DNA of 64,000 bases from Sphingobacteriales bacterium (lineage in GTDB: Bacteria; Bacteroidota; Bacteroidia; Chitinophagales; UBA2359): assembly GCA_016718845.1 (NCBI GenBank), contig JADKCK010000009.1, positions 62,001 through 126,000 of the forward strand, given 5' to 3'. The first letter of the stretch is position 1; the number at the start of each line of letters is the position of its first letter. The notes beneath the pieces were generated by a model. That model worked only from the letters and a program-made list of their open reading frames with translations, had not been told where the DNA came from and searched no databases. This document shows, piece after piece, positions 57,882 to 64,000 of this stretch. A program made the translations under genes and the position numbers.

Positions 57882-59159
57882 TTACCTCTGCCAAATTTCG
57901 CGGAGTTGATACAATAATTTCATCAACAAAGGCTCATCTTTGGTGATAATTTGGGCGTTGCCTGATAGTTGAGCGGTGGCAGGTAAGGTTTTGTGGTAAG
58001 TCGTTTTCAAACCATTAGACAAAACAACCTGCACCCTATAAAAACTATCTATTGGCACTTCTGATATGCTTGCTACTGTGCCTTTAAGCAAACCATATTC
58101 TTCGGCGGGATAATTATCTAATCTGATATTTACTAATTGCCCAACTGCCATTTTGCCCGATTTATAAGGCAATACCAAAGCACGGGCTATACGTTGTGTA
58201 TCATTTTGAATAAGTGTAAAAACTGTTTGATTCTGTCGAACATCTTGATTTTTACTCCAATAATCGCCCAAACTAATAGTGCCATTTGTTGGCGATTTCA
58301 AAACATATTGCATTTCCCAATTTAACAATTCGGTTTGTAATTGTTTCCATTTTTCGTTCAATAAAAGTATTAATTTGTTTTGCTCGTTGGTATATTGTTG
58401 TTGTATCTCTACTATGTTTTTTCGATAAGTTTCTACTTGCAATTGATTATTAATAAGACTCAAATCGTTGTTTTTAGTGCTGTATAATTGTGACAAATAT
58501 TGTTTTTGAGAGACATCAACATCGTTTTTAGCAATTACTTCTTCACTGGCTAATTGTTGGTCAATGGTTCGTTTTTTATTTTCTAATGTCAATTGTTGCG
58601 ATAAAATATCCCCTTGTTCTAACAATTTGCTGTCTAAACGTTGGTGTTGTTCTATTTGTTTTTGAAGCGATTCTATTTGCTTATCGTACAATTTATTTTG
58701 CATAAATTGTTGATATTGTCTAATTACTCCGACAAAATCGGTGTAGGCGGTTTGTATACCGCCTAAATTCAAAGCATTGTTTGATGCAAAAATAGCTGTT
58801 TGTTGTTCAATTGCTTTATTGGAGTTAACTTTAGTTAATTGTTTCTTCAATATACAAATATCTTTGTAATTTGCTGTATTTTCGATAATCGCCAACGAAT
58901 CGTTTTGCTTGACCATCTCTTTATCTTTCACAAACAATTGTATTATTTTACCATCGGCATGTGCCATTATTTTTAGTGGCGGTTGTTGGGCTGTAATTTC
59001 GATGCGTGCCGATATGGTATCGGGATATTTAACAAACCATGCTCCGCACAAAACACCTGCTACCACCAATAACAATAACAAAATACCCCACCGTACCACC
59101 CAATGTGGTTGATAGGGCATAAAAGCAGTTTCTTGGTCTTGATAATCTATAGTTGGCAT
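57882..59159 (-). CDS. HlyD-family membrane fusion protein of RiPP exporter
   Basis: The 425-residue adaptor has one N-terminal membrane helix (about residues 25-44) and a biotinyl-lipoyl half (IMAHADGKIIQLFVKDKEMV). Long coiled-coil helices follow (IESLQKQIEQHQRLDSKLLE), then the second half motif (KSPTNGTISLGDYW) and beta-barrel segments. It joins the peptidase ABC exporter, 51 bases upstream, to the outer membrane export step. The gene is the last of the minus-strand RiPP locus and ends at the terminator. Confidence 0.88.
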   Translation of the reverse strand: MPTIDYQDQETAFMPYQPHWVVRWGILLLLLVVAGVLCGAWFVKYPDTISARIEITAQQPPLKIMAHADGKIIQLFVKDKEMVKQNDSLAIIENTANYKDICILKKQLTKVNSNKAIEQQTAIFASNNALNLGGIQTAYTDFVGVIRQYQQFMQNKLYDKQIESLQKQIEQHQRLDSKLLEQGDILSQQLTLENKKRTIDQQLASEEVIAKNDVDVSQKQYLSQLYSTKNNDLSLINNQLQVETYRKNIVEIQQQYTNEQNKLILLLNEKWKQLQTELLNWEMQYVLKSPTNGTISLGDYWSKNQDVRQNQTVFTLIQNDTQRIARALVLPYKSGKMAVGQLVNIRLDNYPAEEYGLLKGTVASISEVPIDSFYRVQVVLSNGLKTTYHKTLPATAQLSGNAQIITKDEPLLMKLLYQLREIWQR

Positions 59160-59210
59160 TTTTTTAGTTACAAGTTTCTTATTAGTTTTTTTGTATTTTT
59201 ACTAATTCGT

Positions 59211-61421
59211 TTAATTACCCAATTCTAATTGATTTTTTACTAACTCGTAATACTTGCCTTTTTGTGCAGTTAATGTTTGATGATTGCCTACTTCCACAAT
59301 TTTGCCATTTTCGAGTACCACAATTTGGTCGGCATTTTTTACGGTGCTTAACCTATGTGCTATAACCACAACTGTTTTGCCTTTAAAAAACTGTTCGAGG
59401 TTTTCGATAATTTTGCGCTCGTTGTTGGCATCTAAGGCACTTGTTGCTTCGTCAAAAAACAAGTATTCTGGATTTTTGTAAACGGCTCGGGCAATCAATA
59501 AACGCTGCTTTTGTCCCATACTTAATCCATTGCCCGAACTACCAATTTTGGTGTTATAGCCCAAAGGTAATTTGTCTATATATTCTTCGATATTAGCAAT
59601 TTGTGCCGCATTAACTAATCGCTCATAATCTACATTATCGTAACCCATGGCAATATTACGAGCAATAGTATCCGAAAAAATATAACCATCTTGCATTACC
59701 GCGCCACACTGCGAGCGCCAAAATGCCGTATTAATACCCGACAACGCAAAATTGCCCACCCTAATACTGCCTTCGGTAGGATTGTAGAAACGCAACAACA
59801 ACTTTAGCAAGGTTGTTTTGCCGCTTCCGCTTGCCCCCACAATGGCAGTTACTTGTCCTTCGGGAAGGTGCAAATCTAAATTATCTAATACAATAGGCGT
59901 ATGTGGTCCGCTATACTGAAAACTTACTCGCTGCAACGAAACGCTTTTGTTGCTTGGTAGTGTGGTAATTACTTGTTGTTCGTCGTTTTCTTCGTTTTGT
60001 TGTAAATGAATTTCGCTCAAACGGTCGAGACTAATGCGAGCATCTTGCGCCGACCTAAAAAAACCTAATAACTGCTCAATAGGGCTGTTCAACTGCCCGA
60101 TGATATACGATACTGCCATCATCATACCCAAGGTCATATTGCCTGCTACTACTTGTTTGGCTGCTAAAAACGAAATAAGTATGTTTTTTAACTGATTGAT
60201 GAAATTAGACCCTGTTTGTTGATATTGAGCCAATGCCAAACTTTTGGTATTTATTTGAAACAAACGAGCTTGGTTATACTCCCACTCCCATCGCCGCTGA
60301 CGCTCGCTATTAGTTAGCTTTATTTCGGGCATACCCGTTACCATTTCGTAGATAAGGTTTTGATTTTCGGCAAAACGGGCAAATAATTTGTAATCTAAGG
60401 CACGTCTATATTGCATAAAAAACAATACCCAGCCTATGCTTAACAAACTACCCAACACAAAAACAGCAAATATTTGGGTGTCATAAACCAACAAGACCAC
60501 CGAAAAAACCACCAAATTGAGCATCGAAAACAGCACATTGAGCGAAGTAGCTGTTAAAAAGTTTTCGATACGATGATGATCCGAAATGCGTTGTTGAATG
60601 TCACCGAGCATTTTGGTGTCAAAAAACGATACAGGAAGGCGCATCAATTTCAACAAAAAATCGGAGATGATGGCTACATTGATGCGCGCCGAAATATGTA
60701 GCAAAATCCAACTGCGAATAATATCGACAATGGTTTTGCTAACAAACAACATTAATTGCGACAATAAAACAATGTAAATAAACGATAAATTTTGATTGGC
60801 AATGCCATTATCGACCAACGACTGGGTGAGGAACGGAAACAACAAATCTAACAAGCTACCCAACAGCAAGCCCAACAACAACTGCACAAAATAGCGTTTG
60901 TAGGGGCGCACATATTGCCATAAAAAAGCGATACCCTGCCGCGTGCTGGCAGGGGTTTGTGGGTCGGTGGGTTCGGTTGTGTTGCTTTGTGTTTGATAAA
61001 ATTGCGGTGTTGGGTCGAGGAGCAGTGCAATGCCTTCGTTGTTGGGGGTGCTTACCCAACTACGCTCAAAGGTAGCTTGGTCTATGGTAACAAGCCCGTG
61101 TGCGGGGTCGGCTACCGATATGCGGTTGCGGCGTATGTTATATACTACTACAAAGTGGTTTTGGTTCCAATGAACAATGCAAGGCAATGGAGCTTGCTTG
61201 GCTAAAACCTCGAAGGTAATTTTTACGGCAAGGGTTTTGAAGCCTATCTTTTCGGCGGCTTCGCTAATGCCCAGCAACGACACACCCTGCCGCGTAAGAT
61301 AGGCATTTTGGCGCAAATAAGCCAACGAATACTGCTTGCCATAATGCCGCGCCACCATACGCAAACAAGTTGGTCCGCAATCCATGGCATCGTGTTGGCG
61401 GTAGAAGGGGAAGGTGGGCAT
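59211..61421 (-). CDS. Peptidase-domain (C39) ABC exporter
   Basis: The 736-residue protein is a PCAT-type exporter that cleaves a leader peptide and exports the core. The C39 domain has Q9 and catalytic C15 (RQHDAMDCGPTCLRMV), the catalytic His in HWNQNHFVVVY and Asp in SVADPAHG. Six membrane helices follow, then the nucleotide-binding domain with Walker A GASGSGKTTLLKLLLRF, signature LSMGQKQRLLIARAV, Walker B YLFFDEATSALD and switch AHRLSTVKNAD. It is 6 bases downstream of the SPASM maturase gene. It should export the peptide modified by the grasp-with-spasm enzymes. Confidence 0.93.
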   Translation of the reverse strand: MPTFPFYRQHDAMDCGPTCLRMVARHYGKQYSLAYLRQNAYLTRQGVSLLGISEAAEKIGFKTLAVKITFEVLAKQAPLPCIVHWNQNHFVVVYNIRRNRISVADPAHGLVTIDQATFERSWVSTPNNEGIALLLDPTPQFYQTQSNTTEPTDPQTPASTRQGIAFLWQYVRPYKRYFVQLLLGLLLGSLLDLLFPFLTQSLVDNGIANQNLSFIYIVLLSQLMLFVSKTIVDIIRSWILLHISARINVAIISDFLLKLMRLPVSFFDTKMLGDIQQRISDHHRIENFLTATSLNVLFSMLNLVVFSVVLLVYDTQIFAVFVLGSLLSIGWVLFFMQYRRALDYKLFARFAENQNLIYEMVTGMPEIKLTNSERQRRWEWEYNQARLFQINTKSLALAQYQQTGSNFINQLKNILISFLAAKQVVAGNMTLGMMMAVSYIIGQLNSPIEQLLGFFRSAQDARISLDRLSEIHLQQNEENDEQQVITTLPSNKSVSLQRVSFQYSGPHTPIVLDNLDLHLPEGQVTAIVGASGSGKTTLLKLLLRFYNPTEGSIRVGNFALSGINTAFWRSQCGAVMQDGYIFSDTIARNIAMGYDNVDYERLVNAAQIANIEEYIDKLPLGYNTKIGSSGNGLSMGQKQRLLIARAVYKNPEYLFFDEATSALDANNERKIIENLEQFFKGKTVVVIAHRLSTVKNADQIVVLENGKIVEVGNHQTLTAQKGKYYELVKNQLELGN

Positions 61422-61427
61422 AATGGT

Positions 61428-62525
61428 TTACAATTTATTGGTATCATCGTTTTCCCATGTCATTGTGTAGGGGTTGTAGGGGCAGGGTGTGTGGTGATGA
61501 TACAAACCATCGTTGCCCAAATAAGGTTCGCGGCTGTCTACGCACATATACCTAAACTCACAATCTTTGCAAATGGCGGTTTCGTCTTTTTTTATGTGCC
61601 AAAGGCGTTGAAACTCGGGGGTTTGTGCAATTTGTTTTAGGTTGATGTTGGGGTCGTTGATGTTGCCAAACGATGGTGTAAGCGAAGGACAATTTTTGAT
61701 GTTGCCTTGTGCATCGATGCCTAATTTGCGGTTGTAATAGGTGTGGTGGTGCTGGGCTTCTGTAAAAAGTTGAATATTTACAGTAAAATAGCCATGGTCA
61801 ATAATATGGCAGTCGTTGGCAGACCGTATACAATCGGTTACTTTTGCAATGTGTCCCATACCATTTTCGCTCTCTACTTGTAGTTCGTATTGCGGCGAAG
61901 TGTGCTGAATAAAAGAACGAATGCGAAGATGTTTTTGGATTAATTGTTGGATAGCCTCAACCGCTGTGTCGGGCGAATAGGCGGTTATTATCTCGACAGA
62001 ACGCACCACACTTGTTAAAAAATGGCTTAAAACTTGGTCGTAGAACGATAGCGTTTGGGGTACAAAACTGCGTATTTGTAGGTGTTGGCAGTTAAGTTGT
62101 TGCACTTGCTCAACAATACTTACCCAATCGTGGCGGCTATTTGCATCAATATCTATAATTATATTGGTGATATGGTGTGGAGCGTCCCAATGCAAGTCTA
62201 TATCAGGAAAAAGTTCGAGGTCTTCTTCATCACACCAAAAAATATAGTCGTGTTGCAACAAAAAATCGATGTATTCATCGATTAGTGTGTTAAATTGGGG
62301 GGTATTTTGTGGGTTGTAGATGTGTTTTAGGTCGGCTACGGTTTTGCCATCGTGTTGCGTGAGTATGTCGCACAGCACCGATGGCACAAATTTGTACTCG
62401 CGGCGTGGTAAGTCGTAGATAACACCCCGCTCGGCACCTGCAACAGCTAGGCACTCGGCAAAGCGTTTGAAACGCTTTAAGGTATCAGCTTGTGTGGGTT
62501 GGTCGTTGGGGTGATTTTTATACAT
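61428..62525 (-). CDS. Grasp-with-spasm SPASM-domain peptide maturase
   Basis: The 365-residue protein begins FKRFAECLAVAGAERGVIYD then LPRREYKFVPSVLCDILTQH, as in the SPASM-domain maturase of grasp-with-spasm systems. The C-terminal SPASM cysteines are in NIKNCPSL, ICKDCEFRYMC and TPCPYNPYTM. The N-terminal barrel lacks the CxxxCxxC cluster of radical SAM enzymes, which agrees with that family. It works beside an ATP-grasp maturase to modify a ribosomal peptide. The start overlaps the small upstream gene by 49 bases. Confidence 0.82.
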   Translation of the reverse strand: MYKNHPNDQPTQADTLKRFKRFAECLAVAGAERGVIYDLPRREYKFVPSVLCDILTQHDGKTVADLKHIYNPQNTPQFNTLIDEYIDFLLQHDYIFWCDEEDLELFPDIDLHWDAPHHITNIIIDIDANSRHDWVSIVEQVQQLNCQHLQIRSFVPQTLSFYDQVLSHFLTSVVRSVEIITAYSPDTAVEAIQQLIQKHLRIRSFIQHTSPQYELQVESENGMGHIAKVTDCIRSANDCHIIDHGYFTVNIQLFTEAQHHHTYYNRKLGIDAQGNIKNCPSLTPSFGNINDPNINLKQIAQTPEFQRLWHIKKDETAICKDCEFRYMCVDSREPYLGNDGLYHHHTPCPYNPYTMTWENDDTNKL

Positions 62526-62695
62526 TGGGATAGAGGTTTGTAGAAGATGTGAGCCACATAGTAATTAGTTTCATGTTTCATAGAAGACACATATTTTATG
62601 TTTTCTTTGGGAGAGTGTAGCTCCCATTTTTGCATATGCAAAGGAAGTTTTTCAGAAAATTCTTTTCTTAAAAAATCAATTAATTTAGGATTCAT
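62477..62695 (-). CDS. Small protein between the two RiPP maturase genes
   Basis: From ATG 62695 it has 72 residues, MNPKLIDFLRKEFSEKLPLH then MQKWELHSPKENIKYVSSMK. The ATG overlaps the ATP-grasp stop by 11 bases and its end overlaps the SPASM start by 49, so all three are coupled. I know no family for it. It has no double-glycine leader motif, so it is not an obvious substrate of the C39 peptidase. It could be a third maturation factor or a recognition protein. Confidence 0.5.
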   Translation of the reverse strand: MNPKLIDFLRKEFSEKLPLHMQKWELHSPKENIKYVSSMKHETNYYVAHIFYKPLSQCIKITPTTNPHKLIP

Positions 62696-63674
62696 TGTGT
62701 AAAAAATTGGCAATAGAGCGTTCTAAGTAAAAATTAGCGGGCTTCGATACTTGTTGAAATTGTCCTATTGGATTGATTTCTAAAAAAACATAGCGTTTGT
62801 CTTTGGTAACAATCATGTCGATAGAGCCGCAATTGTAATCAGCTAATTGCATAAATGATGTAATTTTTTTTTCAATTTCTTTGGGTAATTTATAAGGTGG
62901 TGTGCGATTAGGGTAGGATTTATTGTAATGGCGAAAGTCATCAATAGTTTGTTCGTCTAATTGCGAAAAGATGGCAACAGTATGGCATATTCCTTCTAAG
63001 TAAAAAATACGCAGTTCATACAATTTATCTAGTTTTTCTTGAAATTGAGATATAAACATTCCCCCTTTACTTATATCTATATTCCTTCCCTTTGTCGTAA
63101 AACCACTAAAAGCACTGAGATCTTCTAACCAAAACACACATTCTGTTATTGCTTTACTTATAAAAAAATCATCTTTGAATATATTATTAATACATTCATT
63201 TTCTTCTGTAATTAATGTGAGAGGAGTATCTAAACCTGCTTTTTGTGCCAAATGTAATATACATAGTTTATTTGGTCGGTTATTTATATGAGAATTAATA
63301 TGTTTTTTATCCTTAAGTAAATAATACATAAAATCAATTACTATATTAATTTCTGATTGTAAATATGCTTGCAAATATGATTGTAAGCGTATTTTATAAT
63401 CAGCAGTATCTTCGACTTCTTTTATCATTGAAGATGTGTCGATTGATTTTATATTTAACATATCTCGCCTATACCAAAAACTAGTAATCTGCTCAATATC
63501 GATACTTAATTTATTGAATTTTAAAACAATATTTTGACATGAGCTTGAAATAAGGATATTTGCATGAACAGAAACAGAGCTGCTCAAACGAAAAAAATCT
63601 GACTAAAAGTAAAGTATCCAGTCTATGACTTCTATGGTACTGAAGTCTTTTTCTGAACTCAAAATTAATATCAT
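62685..63674 (-). pseudogene. Grasp-with-spasm ATP-grasp maturase, in-frame TAG
   Basis: From ATG 63674 the frame reads MILILSSEKDFSTIEVIDWI then LYF and a TAG at codon 24 (63603-63605), then continues SDFFRLSSSVSVHANILISS to 62685 without break. The ATP-grasp parts are present: DDFFISKAITECVFWLEDLS, YELRIFYLEGICHTVAIFSQ, and YNCGSIDMIVTKDKRYVFLE before INPIGQF. So this is the ATP-grasp half of a grasp-with-spasm system. The open frame from 63587 lacks the first 29 residues, including the first strand. The stop may be a nonsense mutation or an error. Confidence 0.8.
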
Positions 63675-63675
63675 T

Positions 63676-64000
63676 TTATTTTTTTATGTGATTTTTGTAG
63701 TAAAATTCATCAGAAGGAACTACATATCCTTCTGGTAGGACGGCTTTGCGTTTTTTTGCATAATCAACTAACGACTCTAAACCAATCTCTTGACGTAATT
63801 TATCTACTTCTGCTATGTTTTGTATAGGAGGAGAAAATTGTCCGTCATGATTGATTGTGCCATATAGCGACATTTGGTATTGTCTGTTGTAACGAAGATT
63901 AGCTACTACTGCTATTTCATTGGGTAATACATTGCCTTTATCTTTCTCGCTTATGAGAAGATGTTTAAAAAAATTCCACTCTTGTTCGCTATCATTACAA
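63676..64000 (-). CDS. Unknown RiPP-locus protein, runs off window
   Basis: The minus-strand frame is open to the window end, so at least 108 residues belong to it. An internal ATG at 63873 would give 65 residues, but upstream sequence (GNVLPNEIAVVANLRYNRQY) remains in frame. The C-terminal part has NIAEVDKLRQEIGLESLVDY then KKRKAVLPEGYVVPSDEFYY. It stops one base before the ATP-grasp start. It could be the modified peptide or an accessory protein; the length argues against a simple precursor. Confidence 0.5.
   Translation of the reverse strand, partial: CNDSEQEWNFFKHLLISEKDKGNVLPNEIAVVANLRYNRQYQMSLYGTINHDGQFSPPIQNIAEVDKLRQEIGLESLVDYAKKRKAVLPEGYVVPSDEFYYKNHIKK

Noticed and set aside
61428..62525. 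Radical SAM enzyme
   Set aside because: The CxxxCxxC cluster is missing; only SPASM-type cysteines are present, as in the grasp-with-spasm maturase family.

Overview
The window is chromosomal DNA of a Bacteroidota bacterium, probably an environmental, carotenoid-pigmented one. The evidence is a giant exoprotein ending in a gliding-motility/type IX secretion (T9SS) type B C-terminal domain, a second exoprotein ending in a type A-like sorting segment, a PorP/SprF-family protein, a ricT-gldH gene pair, a second GldH-like lipoprotein, a grasp-with-spasm RiPP locus, a myxol-type carotenoid cluster, and repeated near-consensus Bacteroidota promoters (TTTG, about 19-20 bases, TAnnTTTG). No genus can be named from the sequence alone.

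Layout. 1-8.3 kb is accessory DNA: a PIN toxin-antitoxin pair, a minus-strand carotenoid block (methyltransferase, CrtA-like 2-hydroxylase, CrtD-like desaturase, CruF-like hydratase, lycopene cyclase), and a secreted DUF922-like protein, all embedded in dispersed repeats and long palindromes. 8.4-11.3 kb is an M16 metallopeptidase. 11.4-22 kb is a second accessory zone: two direct-repeat copies that carry a promoter and the 3' tail of a dead tyrosine recombinase, an AlbA/Schlafen-type ATP-binding protein, decayed genes of unknown function, a zinc-ribbon protein with a partner, and a chaperone-like operon (CFI-box protein, GrpE-like protein, Hsp70, TerB-like protein). 22-36.5 kb holds the T9SS exoproteins, an ATPase/TOPRIM-like pair that resembles an anti-phage system, gldH, ricT and porP. 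36.5-57.8 kb is mostly housekeeping: EEP phosphodiesterase, trhO, a XisI-like protein, an oligopeptide-binding lipoprotein, a TIGR01777-type epimerase, vapBC inside minisatellite arrays, hisS, a GldH-like lipoprotein, mutL, an AP2-domain protein, tRNA-His, a UbiB-family protein, a GT-C-like membrane protein and a helix-hairpin-helix protein. 57.9-64 kb is a minus-strand RiPP locus: unknown protein running off the window, ATP-grasp maturase, small protein, SPASM maturase, C39-peptidase ABC exporter, HlyD-type adaptor.

How the parts connect. The five accessory repeats each carry an outward-facing near-consensus promoter. Three long palindromes (about 1.4-1.7, 7.1-7.3 and 13.66-13.79 kb) lie at or near gene 3' ends. 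The boundaries on the two sides of the carotenoid block carry the same 50-base sequence. Together this suggests a cassette-like or MITE-like system that moves whole operons and supplies promoters. No complete integrase is present, so this remains a hypothesis.

Caution on sequence quality. More than fifteen genes, several of them conserved core genes (mutL, ricT, gldH, porP), are broken by single-base indels, often in homopolymers, most densely between 12 and 36 kb. Much of this may be read or assembly error rather than real decay. I list such genes as pseudogene spans and say where the frame breaks. No rRNA gene and no CRISPR array was seen.
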